From Candidatus Thorarchaeota archaeon (GTDB taxonomy: Archaea; Asgardarchaeota; Thorarchaeia; Thorarchaeales; Thorarchaeaceae), in contig WTCK01000004.1 in assembly GCA_013138615.1 (NCBI GenBank), positions 1 through 7,741 of the forward strand: DNA of 7,741 bases, in the 5' to 3' direction. The notes under the pieces are model-generated. The model was not told the origin of the DNA. It saw nothing but the letters and a program-made list of their open reading frames with translations, and did no database searches. Both the position numbers and the translations under genes were made by a program. Shown piece by piece: positions 1 through 6,434 of the stretch (within the stretch, counting starts at the first letter, position 1; each line of letters opens with the position of its first letter).

Positions 1-774
1 GCCGTGGAAGTGGTTGGTGACAAGAATGGGGATCAGAGCGGATGCAGGCCCTCCCACGAGATTCAGGAACATCGCCATCACGACAATCAGTAGTATTCCC
101 CGTGTCTTCCTTAGGAAGCGGAAACCATCCATCATGTCACCGAGAACAGATTTTTCCACTAGTAGGCTCGTTCGCTCAGGCTGAGGGACATGAATGGCTG
201 CAAGTGCGCCTATCGCAATGATAGCAGTTACCACATCTAACATCAGGATTGTACTCATCGGAAGCAGAATTAGAACGAGCGCTCCAAGCGGTGGAGCGAT
301 TATGCCCGCTGCTCCTTGGAGTGTGTGATTCAAGCCTCCAACGCGTAATAGGTGCTTTTTGGGAACCATCAGGCTAGTTGACGCTAGCATCGCTGGCCAG
401 TGGAATGCACCTGCGGCTGAACCAATGAGCATGGCCAGATAGATATGCCAGACCTCTATGGTCCCGAAGTGGAACATGGCCACCAGGAAGAGAATGCTTA
501 GGGCGATAATCATGTCTGCCGCAATCATAGTTCTGCGTCTATTCCACCGGTCCACATACGATCCTGCGAAGGGTGCTATCAAAACCTGAGGTAACAATGC
601 CATTATTGTGGCGATGGCAAGCACAGTAGCGGAGCCGGTTTGAAGTGTCAAATACCAGACAATGGTGAATCGTACGAGTCGGCTCCCGAATAGAGATACG
701 GCTTGACCGCCCCACATGATGGCGAACGGGCGGAGTGACTTGGCGTTATCCTCCATTGGCTGTTCAGACGACAT
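1..774 (-). CDS. MFS transporter, MefA/EntS-like drug or siderophore exporter family (C-terminus beyond left edge)
   Basis: This is a proton-driven major facilitator permease of the inner membrane, most like the macrolide-efflux (MefA) and enterobactin-exporter (EntS) branch. Only residues 1-258 are in the window, covering roughly the first seven helices of an expected twelve. The MFS loop 2-3 signature is visible at about residues 71-82 (GSYVDRWNRRRT), followed by MIAADM. The stretch around 124-166 (FHWPAMLAS, then VGGLNHTLQGAAGIIAPPLGA) matches the conserved helix 4-5 region of MefA-type pumps. No signal peptide is seen. I place the start at the ATG ending at 774. It has no clear Shine-Dalgarno site but lies about 30 nt downstream of a TATA-like element, as in a leaderless archaeal transcript. 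A GTG at 864 in the same open frame would add 30 residues that do not look membrane-like. The gene is divergent from the redox module. The substrate cannot be told from sequence. Confidence 0.85.
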   Translation of the reverse strand, partial: MSSEQPMEDNAKSLRPFAIMWGGQAVSLFGSRLVRFTIVWYLTLQTGSATVLAIATIMALLPQVLIAPFAGSYVDRWNRRRTMIAADMIIALSILFLVAMFHFGTIEVWHIYLAMLIGSAAGAFHWPAMLASTSLMVPKKHLLRVGGLNHTLQGAAGIIAPPLGALVLILLPMSTILMLDVVTAIIAIGALAAIHVPQPERTSLLVEKSVLGDMMDGFRFLRKTRGILLIVVMAMFLNLVGGPASALIPILVTNHFHG

Positions 775-801
775 CGTACTGAGCTTGACGTCATTGGTGC
801 G

Positions 802-808
802 ATATATT
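802..808 (-). promoter_or_regulatory. TATA-like box for the MFS gene
   Basis: Read on the minus strand, the sequence AATATAT lies about 28-34 nt upstream of the ATG at 774. This is the distance expected if transcription starts at or very near the start codon. An 8-bp perfect palindrome, TGACGTCA (786-793), lies between this box and the ATG and could be an operator, though a motif this short can occur by chance. The assignment depends on the organism being archaeal. Confidence 0.3.
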
Positions 809-897
809 GCAACTGGTTTGGGTAATAGCTCGCAATTAGACCTACTGTCGTCAGAGTCCTTCACTTCACTGACCTTTAACCGCTAGCAGTCGATGGC

Positions 898-906
898 TAT
901 TTATTA
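898..906 (+). promoter_or_regulatory. Possible TATA box for the flavoprotein/iron-sulfur operon
   Basis: TATTTATTA is the most A/T-rich stretch in the 206-nt divergent gap (775-980). It would place transcription start near 925-932, leaving a leader of about 50 nt that contains the GGAGGA site. The rest of the gap has only weak short inverted repeats and no gene. The call is by position and composition only. Confidence 0.3.
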
Positions 907-967
907 GGGATACTTCTTGCGAGGTATCGCTTTCGACAATCCACTCCTCGGCCCTGCCGCTGAGAAC

Positions 968-973
968 GGAGGA
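968..973 (+). promoter_or_regulatory. Ribosome-binding site that decides a TTG start
   Basis: GGAGGA lies 7 nt before the TTG at 981. It supports this rare start codon, because the next in-frame ATG is codon 35, after the conserved N-terminal helix of the FAD domain has begun. Confidence 0.75.
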
Positions 974-980
974 CTAACGA

Positions 981-2501
981 TTGGTAGAGTACAATAAGGT
1001 CACGGATGAAGTTGTGAAGAAGCTGGTCGCAATCTGTGGCGAGAAATACGTCACGGACAGCGAACCACTACGCTACAGCTATATGGCAAGAGGCATCATG
1101 GGACTAGAGGCCGTTCTTCCTGAGGTCGTAATCAGACCTGCAAATACTGAGGAAATCCGGAAGATCCTCATGGTGGCTAATGATAACCTGAGCCCTGTCA
1201 CTCCCGCCGCAGGCGGTCTGAGCGGAGGCTTTGCGTTGCCGGCTATCGAGCCGGGCGGTATTTTGATGGACTTGACTCGGATGAACAAGATGGAGGTCGA
1301 CACTGAGAACCGAGTCATGATAGTCGAGCCTGGTGTGAGATGTGGCGATGCTTGGCGTATCTTCAAGAAAAAATGGCCAGAGTGGGCGCCGCCAATTCCT
1401 GACGGAGCACCACCCGGAGCTACCATTCTGGGCGATGCCATTGAACGTGGCTTCTCACTGGTGACCGGGAGGTACGGACCACAGGCTGACATGATCATGG
1501 GTCTTGAGATAGTCTTGCCAAGCGGTGAGCTGTTTAGAACCGGTTCATGGGCGCTTGATGGAGCGAAGGCGTTCTATAGGTGGGGCGTAGGTCCGAACCC
1601 AGATGGCCTGTTCCTTGGTTCTCAGGGCTCAATGGGCATTATTACCAAAGCCGCAGTGAAGATTGTACCTCATCCACATTTCAAAACGATTGTCGCGTAT
1701 GGCGGCGATAGCTGGGAACACATCATTGAACCAGCTTGGGAGATTGGCAAATACGAAATGGGGATATCCGATAATACGGTCATGGTCCAAGGAGGCAATT
1801 GGCCCCTTGTGATGACCCGCTGGCCCAAGAGCAATGTACCGCTCGATTACAAATTCTACGAGAAGATTGGCATTGACGAATATTGGATGAACTCAGAAGT
1901 CTGGGCGCATTCTCAGGAAGAGCTCGATTTCACGTTGAAGAGGATTGACGAGATTTACAAAGACTACGAGGTCAAAAAGAAGACAGTGTGCAAACAGCAG
2001 CAATTGCATCCCAAGCAGATTGCGTCAAGGCTCAAGAAGCCAAACCTAATTGCAGTTCCGTACGGCTTGTACGAGGCAGGATTCTTGTTCATTACTTGGT
2101 ATTGTCCGTGGCTCGAGAGCTCCAAGATGATGGAGGAGTACTGTGCAGCGATGGAGAACTATGGCTTCCCGCCAACGATGTGGGTGGCTTCCATCGACCA
2201 TGCCAGACAGGCGATTGTGATGCCTATCCTGTGCTTCGATAGCTCTGAGCCAGGCATCTACGATAAGATTCGTGAGTTCAACATAGAAACCACGAAGAGC
2301 TTCTTGAAGCAGGGCTGGATCAATTACAGACCAGACCCGTTCGTGCATGCTCCTCTGACTTTCAGCAAGTCGAAGGAATACTACAGGATGCTCGTGAAGT
2401 TCAGGAAAGTGCTTGACCCGAATCTCATCCTACATCCAGGACGACTGGCTATTCCTTGGGCGTCTGTTACAGATAGTCCAAGCCCACTGGAGGGCGAGTA
2501 G
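981..2501 (+). CDS. FAD-linked dehydrogenase, PCMH/VAO superfamily (GlcD-like, with 4-cresol/vanillyl-alcohol oxidase signatures)
   Basis: This 506-residue cytoplasmic flavoprotein probably oxidises a hydroxylated organic substrate and passes electrons to the adjacent iron-sulfur protein. The N-terminal FAD-binding domain spans about residues 45-232. It has the pyrophosphate loop at 72-83 (PVTPAAGGLSGG), then MDLTRMNKM and VEPGV. The run ILGDAIERG (149-157), GLEIVLPSGELFRTG (174-188) and GPNPDGLFLGSQGSMGIITK (204-223) resembles vanillyl-alcohol oxidase and 4-cresol dehydrogenase more than glycolate oxidase GlcD. The C-terminal substrate domain ends with DPNLILHPGR (479-488), the usual closing motif, and has a Tyr-Arg pair at 449-450. 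No twin-arginine or other signal is seen. The start is TTG with a strong GGAGGA site. The iron-sulfur gene follows after 64 nt and is almost certainly the partner subunit. Fold and cofactor are secure; whether the substrate is a hydroxy acid, a phenolic compound or an alcohol is not known. Confidence 0.88.
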   Translation: MVEYNKVTDEVVKKLVAICGEKYVTDSEPLRYSYMARGIMGLEAVLPEVVIRPANTEEIRKILMVANDNLSPVTPAAGGLSGGFALPAIEPGGILMDLTRMNKMEVDTENRVMIVEPGVRCGDAWRIFKKKWPEWAPPIPDGAPPGATILGDAIERGFSLVTGRYGPQADMIMGLEIVLPSGELFRTGSWALDGAKAFYRWGVGPNPDGLFLGSQGSMGIITKAAVKIVPHPHFKTIVAYGGDSWEHIIEPAWEIGKYEMGISDNTVMVQGGNWPLVMTRWPKSNVPLDYKFYEKIGIDEYWMNSEVWAHSQEELDFTLKRIDEIYKDYEVKKKTVCKQQQLHPKQIASRLKKPNLIAVPYGLYEAGFLFITWYCPWLESSKMMEEYCAAMENYGFPPTMWVASIDHARQAIVMPILCFDSSEPGIYDKIREFNIETTKSFLKQGWINYRPDPFVHAPLTFSKSKEYYRMLVKFRKVLDPNLILHPGRLAIPWASVTDSPSPLEGE

Positions 2502-2548
2502 GAAATGAAAGCGCATCCACAACAAAAGTTTCAAAACATAACCTACAC

Positions 2549-2555
2549 AAGGAGG
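2549..2555 (+). promoter_or_regulatory. Ribosome-binding site of the iron-sulfur subunit gene
   Basis: AAGGAGG lies 10 nt upstream of the ATG at 2566, at the end of a 64-nt, A-rich gap after the flavoprotein gene. I see no convincing separate promoter in this gap, so the two genes are probably co-transcribed. Confidence 0.7.
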
Positions 2556-2565
2556 CAAGATTCCA

Positions 2566-3876
2566 ATGACTAGTCTTGAAGAACTTCGCAAGATCAACGC
2601 GCGTTGCATACACTGTCGTGCCTGCCAATATGCCTATTCCAATGAACCGGATAGGGAAGGGGCGGACGAGGAGTACACTGGCATGATGCTGTCATGTCCA
2701 GGCGGCAACTTCTACGGTTGGGAAGGTTACTTCAACAGTGGCAGGATGTGGATGGCCCGAGCGTTCCTTGAGGGAGACCTCAAACCCAGTCAAGAGATGC
2801 TTGAGGTTGTTGAGGCATGCACGACCTGTGGTCTGTGTGCTGAGCAATGCACAAACTACATTGACACAGTTGATATCATTGAAGAACTGAGAGCTGCCAT
2901 TATCGAGTCAGGCGTTGAACCTCTAAAACGACACAAGATGATTGGAGATCGTGTTCTTGAAGAGGACAAGAGGAACCCCTACAACGACCCACGGAGCGAC
3001 CGCACAGCTTGGCACGATGGGTCCGTTGATGACAAGAATATGAAGGTTGCATACTACGTTGGCTGCACTGGAGCATACAGACAGCAGGACGTAGCTAAGC
3101 ACACCGCTAGCATTCTGAAGAAGCTAGGTGTTGACTTCACTGTTCTGACTGAGGAGGTTTGTTGCGGTTCTCCGATACTACGCACTGGTCAGAAGGACAT
3201 CTTCAAGATAGTCATGAAAGAGAACCTCGAAATGTTCGAGAACTACGATTTGCTCGTGTTTTCGTGCGCGGGATGCTACAGGACTTTCAAAGTAGATTAT
3301 CCAAGACAGAGTGGCAAACCTTTGCCCTTCAAAGTCGCGCATACACTGGATATCGTCTATGACCTCATCACTGAAGGTAAGCTCAAGATTGAGAAGCCCT
3401 ACAACAAGAAGGTTACGTGGCACGATCCTTGTCACACCATACGACACATCGGACTCGCAATCGAGAAGGCAATCCTTGAGAAATCGGACAACTGGTTGCT
3501 TGACAGCAGGAAAGCAGCCAAGGCGAAGGAAGCTTGGTACGAGCGGCCCAGAGAAGTGATTCGCGCTATCCCAGGTATGGACTTCCGGGAGATGTACAGA
3601 ATCAAGGGTAACAGTTTCTGCTGCGGAGCAGGTGGCGGCGTTAAGACACAGTTTCCAGAGGTAGCCAACGATACTGCAAGAGAGCGAGTTAAGGAAGCTG
3701 CGGCAACAGGAGCTGAAGTGTTACTGACCAGCTGCCCCTTCTGCATAACCAACTTCACAGACGCGGTAAATGCCTTGAAGAAGGAAGAGGAAGAAACCGG
3801 CAAGGATTTGTCGGCTGTGGGTTCAAAGCTTGAGATTGTCGAGCTCCTGCAGCTTCTTGACGAGTTACTTGACTAG
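2566..3876 (+). CDS. HdrD/GlcF-like iron-sulfur protein with two CCG domains
   Basis: This 436-residue soluble electron-transfer subunit is the likely partner of the upstream flavoprotein. The N-terminus carries two ferredoxin-type [4Fe-4S] motifs: C14-x2-C17-x2-C20 followed, after an unusually long spacer, by C44-P; and C85-x2-C88-x2-C91-x3-C95. Two cysteine-rich CCG domains follow. The first uses C167, C199-C200 (CCGSP), C234 and C237; the second uses C289 (HDPCH), C352-C353 (FCCGAGGG), C390 and C393. Both domains keep all the cysteines that in HdrB bind noncubane [4Fe-4S] clusters, so both could be loaded. No membrane segment is present, unlike proteins that reach the quinone pool through their own anchor. 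A charged insertion (about 300-325) lengthens the second CCG domain. Family knowledge says such proteins move electrons between a flavin dehydrogenase and a quinone, thiol/disulfide or other carrier; the acceptor here is unknown. The gene ends at a convergent hairpin. Confidence 0.92.
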   Translation: MTSLEELRKINARCIHCRACQYAYSNEPDREGADEEYTGMMLSCPGGNFYGWEGYFNSGRMWMARAFLEGDLKPSQEMLEVVEACTTCGLCAEQCTNYIDTVDIIEELRAAIIESGVEPLKRHKMIGDRVLEEDKRNPYNDPRSDRTAWHDGSVDDKNMKVAYYVGCTGAYRQQDVAKHTASILKKLGVDFTVLTEEVCCGSPILRTGQKDIFKIVMKENLEMFENYDLLVFSCAGCYRTFKVDYPRQSGKPLPFKVAHTLDIVYDLITEGKLKIEKPYNKKVTWHDPCHTIRHIGLAIEKAILEKSDNWLLDSRKAAKAKEAWYERPREVIRAIPGMDFREMYRIKGNSFCCGAGGGVKTQFPEVANDTARERVKEAAATGAEVLLTSCPFCITNFTDAVNALKKEEEETGKDLSAVGSKLEIVELLQLLDELLD

Positions 3877-3884
3877 TTGTATTT

Positions 3885-3919
3885 CTGGACTGGGTAGGAC
3901 TGCTCCTGCCCAGATCCAG
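3885..3919. terminator. Strong hairpin between convergent genes, possible bidirectional terminator or 3'-end stabiliser
   Basis: Arms 3885-3899 and 3904-3919 form 15 pairs with one G-U wobble, one bulged A (3914) and a four-base loop CTGC (3900-3903). The hairpin fills most of the 48-nt gap between the iron-sulfur gene and the convergent DUF998 gene, so it would lie in the 3' end of both transcripts. There is no T-run after it on either strand, so it is not a textbook intrinsic or archaeal U-tract terminator. A role in transcript stability is equally possible. Confidence 0.55.
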
Positions 3920-3924
3920 CCAAT

Positions 3925-4554
3925 TCACGGCTCACTAACAATGCTGGATAATCTTCCAGTATAGTGCAGATAGTTGACAACCCAAATCCATCCAATCGCG
4001 ATAAGCGCTTCCGCTAGCTCTCTAATCGCTATGCTTGCCCATGCTTGAAAGATGGTCAGATAGCTCACGACCGAAAGAATAAGCGTCAAGATGGCAAACA
4101 GACGCAACTCTCGGAATCTCAACCAAGCGAGTCCCGCTATCCCCAGTGCAATTGGAATTGACAGGAAGAAACCCAGTGCTGCTAAAATGTGAGGCAACGG
4201 AAAATCTTCTGAGAAGACTCCCACTGAGGCCAGGAATAAACACGTTGCCATGAATGCTATCATGGCTATCTTTGTCGGCCAGTCATTCAGCATCCGGAAG
4301 AATGACACAGTGAAATAGAGTAGCAATAGCCCTCCTATTATGAGTCCTCCATTGAAAATCACAGCACTGAGAATTTGGAGGTCTCCAAGATCCGTTCTGT
4401 ACCAGCTACCAAGATCACTGAGTGGATTCGATTGCCATGAGAATCCAGGCAAGAGCAGAGCGGCAACTGGTATTGACATTAGCCCAATCAGAGGCCCCAA
4501 AAAGCCCGCAAGGTTGGGTCTAGGAATACCGGCTAGCTTCTCACGGAATGACAA
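3925..4554 (-). CDS. DUF998 family integral membrane protein (second gene of a tandem pair)
   Basis: This 209-residue polytopic membrane protein has about six helices, near residues 17-35, 61-86, 95-114, 121-145, 150-171 and 179-197. Recognisable DUF998 features are FSW (38-40) followed by NPLSDLG (43-49) in the first extracytoplasmic loop, the FSEDF motif (114-118) and a conserved His at 122 starting helix 4. The C-terminal NYLHYTGRL has its counterpart (VYLQHTGKL) in the neighbouring paralogue. The function of the family is not established. The start is TTG with GAGGTG at 4560-4565, 5 nt upstream; the Shine-Dalgarno site overlaps the stop codon of the upstream paralogue, and the two genes are 9 nt apart, so they are co-transcribed and probably translationally coupled. 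Confidence 0.85.
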   Translation of the reverse strand: MSFREKLAGIPRPNLAGFLGPLIGLMSIPVAALLLPGFSWQSNPLSDLGSWYRTDLGDLQILSAVIFNGGLIIGGLLLLYFTVSFFRMLNDWPTKIAMIAFMATCLFLASVGVFSEDFPLPHILAALGFFLSIPIALGIAGLAWLRFRELRLFAILTLILSVVSYLTIFQAWASIAIRELAEALIAIGWIWVVNYLHYTGRLSSIVSEP

Positions 4555-4559
4555 TTGAA

Positions 4560-4565
4560 CACCTC
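4560..4565 (-). promoter_or_regulatory. Ribosome-binding site that decides the TTG start of the second DUF998 gene
   Basis: Read on the minus strand, GAGGTG lies 5 nt before the TTG ending at 4554 and overlaps the TGA stop of the upstream gene (4564-4566). The resulting N-terminus MSFREKLAGIPRPNL aligns with the paralogue, which supports TTG as the true start. Confidence 0.75.
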
Positions 4566-5229
4566 ATTTGATGATGTTAGCTAGTTTGCCAGTGTGTTGC
4601 AAGTAAACAAAACCCCAGATCCACATGATGGCAGTTAGAGAAGTCAGAATCTCGGGTATGGCTACACCTGTCCAAGGCATTACTCCAGCAAACGTTCCCC
4701 ACCAAAGATAGATTGAGATGAAGGGCAACGCGAGTGACATCAGAGCAAACCACCAGAGCTTTCGAAACCGTAGCCAGCTCAAACCAATGAACCACATGGC
4801 CCATGGGAATGAGAAGAAGAATCCCACGGATACAATGTAATGAGTGGGGCTGAAGTTTTCCGAGAAGATACCAATGGCTGTTAGAAACACGGACGCTATG
4901 ACATACGGGATGATGCCAATCTTTGTTGGCAAGTCAGTGAGTTGATGAAATAGCCAAATGATGTAGTACACCATAACAATCCCAGTGACAGTCAATCCTA
5001 CATTGAAGATAATCGCGCGAACAACTGGATTCGGACCGATGTCGGTGCGCATGTAATGCCCCAAATCGCTCAATGCGTTGCCAGTCCAAGAGAAATCTGG
5101 TGAAATGAGAATTGCGACCGCAATGCAAGTCAAAGCAAAAAGGGGGGCTATTGCAGCCATGAGGATTGGCTTCGGTACCTCCCGAATCTTCTCAGATAGT
5201 GACATGAAACCTCTAGCAAGCAATCCCAT
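4564..5229 (-). CDS. DUF998 family integral membrane protein (first gene of a tandem pair)
   Basis: This 221-residue paralogue of the downstream gene has the same six-helix plan, with helices near 24-43, 70-95, 103-122, 130-154, 158-179 and 192-210. Shared motifs include FSW (46-48), NALSDLG (51-57), RTDIG (61-65), PTKIG (101-105), FSENF (122-126) and SWLRFRKL (151-158). The protein is rich in Trp in its C-terminal half. The start is uncertain. ATG at 5229 has a good AGGAGT site 8 nt upstream (5238-5243), whereas ATG at 5205 (residue 9) gives an N-terminus that aligns exactly with the paralogue and has AGAGGT only 3 nt upstream. I report the longer form. The gene is divergent from the dehydrogenase gene across 119 nt. 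No biochemical role can be assigned. Confidence 0.85.
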   Translation of the reverse strand: MGLLARGFMSLSEKIREVPKPILMAAIAPLFALTCIAVAILISPDFSWTGNALSDLGHYMRTDIGPNPVVRAIIFNVGLTVTGIVMVYYIIWLFHQLTDLPTKIGIIPYVIASVFLTAIGIFSENFSPTHYIVSVGFFFSFPWAMWFIGLSWLRFRKLWWFALMSLALPFISIYLWWGTFAGVMPWTGVAIPEILTSLTAIMWIWGFVYLQHTGKLANIIK

Positions 5230-5237
5230 ATTTGAGT

Positions 5238-5243
5238 ACTCCT
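5238..5243 (-). promoter_or_regulatory. Ribosome-binding site for the longer DUF998 start
   Basis: Read on the minus strand, AGGAGT lies 8 nt upstream of the ATG at 5229. It favours the longer N-terminus; the competing internal ATG at 5205 has AGAGGT (5209-5214) at a tight 3-nt spacing. Confidence 0.5.
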
Positions 5244-5310
5244 ACACGAAACGATACGTCCACTTGTTTCCGGAGCCATTCAAGCCAAGAATTCATTAGA
5301 TGGATTGCTC

Positions 5311-5323
5311 GTGTCGGCGACAC
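5311..5323. repeat. 13-nt palindrome, candidate operator or leader hairpin
   Basis: GTGTCG-G-CGACAC is a perfect inverted repeat with a single central base. It lies 26-38 nt upstream of the dehydrogenase start at 5349, inside the 119-nt divergent gap. It is symmetric enough to bind a dimeric regulator. It does not overlap any protein gene. Confidence 0.45.
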
Positions 5324-5341
5324 ATGAGCCCCCCAGCTCAT
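5324..5341 (+). promoter_or_regulatory. Inverted repeat directly before the dehydrogenase ribosome-binding site
   Basis: ATGAGC (5324-5329) and GCTCAT (5336-5341) are perfect inverted repeats around a CCCCCA loop. The repeat starts at the base after the preceding palindrome and ends two bases before GAGGAG (5343-5348). In RNA it would form a 6-bp hairpin next to the ribosome-binding site and could influence initiation. Confidence 0.4.
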
Positions 5342-5348
5342 AGAGGAG

Positions 5349-6392
5349 ATGAATAAGATACCAGTGCCATTCAAAGTCCTGCAATTCGGCCTTGGAACCA
5401 TGGGCAGGATAATCGCCCAGACACTCATGGGCCGAGGAAACCTTGAACTGGTTGGGGCTGTTGATGTTAACCCCGAATACACAGGGAAGAGTGTCGAGGA
5501 AATTCTGGGTTCGGATCACAAGACATCCACATTGATCTTTAACAGCTTAGAGAGCGCACTTCGCGTATTAGGAGCTCAACCCGCCGACATAGCCCTGATT
5601 GCAACGTTGTCTTCTCTCGATGACATTGCTTCGTCAATCTCGGATTGCTTTGAGGTTGGAATGGATGTAGTATCCCTTTGCGAAGAATTGTCATATCCTT
5701 ACATTCGCCATCCGGAACTCTCACGCGACCTAGATGAGTTAGCCAAGAAACACGGAAAAACGGTTCTGGGTACAGGCATCAATCCTGGCTTCCTAATGGA
5801 CCTCCTTCCCATATGCCTTTCAGCTCCCTGTCAGAGAGTAGACACAATACATGTGACGCGTTGCATTAACTCTAGTCGCCGCCGAAGTTCATTTCAGAAG
5901 AAGATTGGGACTGGGATGAGCCCAGAAGCCTTCAAGAGAGCCATATCTGAGGGGGCAATCACTGGTCACGTGGGCTTGGTAGAATCCATTCGAATGATTG
6001 ACGACGCTCTTGGTCTAAAACTCGATTACGTTGAAGAGCTGCCTCCTGAACCGGTGATCGCTTCTGCTGACATTGAAACGCCTATTGCAGATGTGAAGAA
6101 AGGCTGGGTGATCGGATTGAAGAGCACGGGGGTTGGCAGAAAAGACCAGAGGACAGTGGTGACCCTCAACTTCGTTGCGCATGCAGGAGCCACGCCGGAG
6201 TTTGATGAGGTTAGTATTGAAGGTCACCCCAAGATTGTCCAGCGCATCGAGGGCGGGGTCCAGGGCGATCATGGAACCGTTGGAATGGTTCTGAATATGA
6301 TTCCGCTGGTTATTGAAGCTCAGCCGGGCCTCTTCACGATGAAAGATTTACCGTGTCCAAGAAACACGCAGTCGTTCTGGAAAAGTGACTGA
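5349..6392 (+). CDS. 2,4-diaminopentanoate dehydrogenase-like NAD(P)-dependent oxidoreductase
   Basis: This 347-residue cytoplasmic enzyme has a dihydrodipicolinate-reductase-type Rossmann domain and a C-terminal domain of the 2,4-diaminopentanoate dehydrogenase (Ord) family. The nucleotide-binding loop FGLGTMGR is at 13-20 and the acidic end of strand 2 is at VDVNPEYTGK (38-47). Diagnostic family motifs are GTGINPGFLMD (141-151), RRRSSFQKKIGTG (177-189) and GHVGLVES (206-213). Length is normal for the family. Characterised members deaminate 2,4-diaminopentanoate oxidatively to 2-amino-4-oxopentanoate in ornithine fermentation. The ornithine aminomutase and thiolase genes of that pathway are not in the window, so the substrate is only inferred to be an amino or diamino acid. 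ATG 5349 is the first possible start after an in-frame stop, but GAGGAG touches it with no spacer; GTG at 5364 (residue 6, giving a start at PFKVLQFG) is an alternative. A PLP enzyme gene follows after 42 nt, probably in the same operon. Confidence 0.82.
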   Translation: MNKIPVPFKVLQFGLGTMGRIIAQTLMGRGNLELVGAVDVNPEYTGKSVEEILGSDHKTSTLIFNSLESALRVLGAQPADIALIATLSSLDDIASSISDCFEVGMDVVSLCEELSYPYIRHPELSRDLDELAKKHGKTVLGTGINPGFLMDLLPICLSAPCQRVDTIHVTRCINSSRRRSSFQKKIGTGMSPEAFKRAISEGAITGHVGLVESIRMIDDALGLKLDYVEELPPEPVIASADIETPIADVKKGWVIGLKSTGVGRKDQRTVVTLNFVAHAGATPEFDEVSIEGHPKIVQRIEGGVQGDHGTVGMVLNMIPLVIEAQPGLFTMKDLPCPRNTQSFWKSD

Positions 6393-6405
6393 GGGAAATT
6401 CAAGA

Positions 6406-6415
6406 CAATGCATTG
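6406..6415. repeat. 10-bp perfect palindrome in an intergenic gap
   Basis: CAATGCATTG reads the same on both strands. It sits in the middle of the 42-nt gap between the dehydrogenase and the PLP enzyme. It may be chance; no second copy was noticed in the other intergenic regions. Confidence 0.25.
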
Positions 6416-6422
6416 CTAAGTT

Positions 6423-6428
6423 AGGTGA
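6423..6428 (+). promoter_or_regulatory. Ribosome-binding site of the aminotransferase gene
   Basis: AGGTGA lies 6 nt before the ATG at 6435, a good match to the anti-Shine-Dalgarno sequence, and fixes the start. Confidence 0.7.
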
Positions 6429-6434
6429 GCAAGA

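Noticed and set aside
1079..1498. 139-codon open frame on the minus strand inside the flavoprotein gene
   Set aside because: It is fully antisense to a gene with clear family motifs, has no ribosome-binding site of note, and its translation is low-complexity with no recognisable domain.
3432..3803. 123-codon open frame on the minus strand inside the iron-sulfur gene
   Set aside because: It is antisense to the conserved second CCG domain and shows no family features; it is a coding-strand shadow.
981..3876. Naming the redox pair glcD and glcF (glycolate oxidase)
   Set aside because: There is no GlcE, and the flavoprotein carries vanillyl-alcohol-oxidase-type motifs; the substrate cannot be set to glycolate.
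5213..5482. Minus-strand open frame spanning the divergent gap and the start of the dehydrogenase gene
   Set aside because: It overlaps the nucleotide-binding domain coding region on the opposite strand and the start of the DUF998 gene, with no recognisable protein features.
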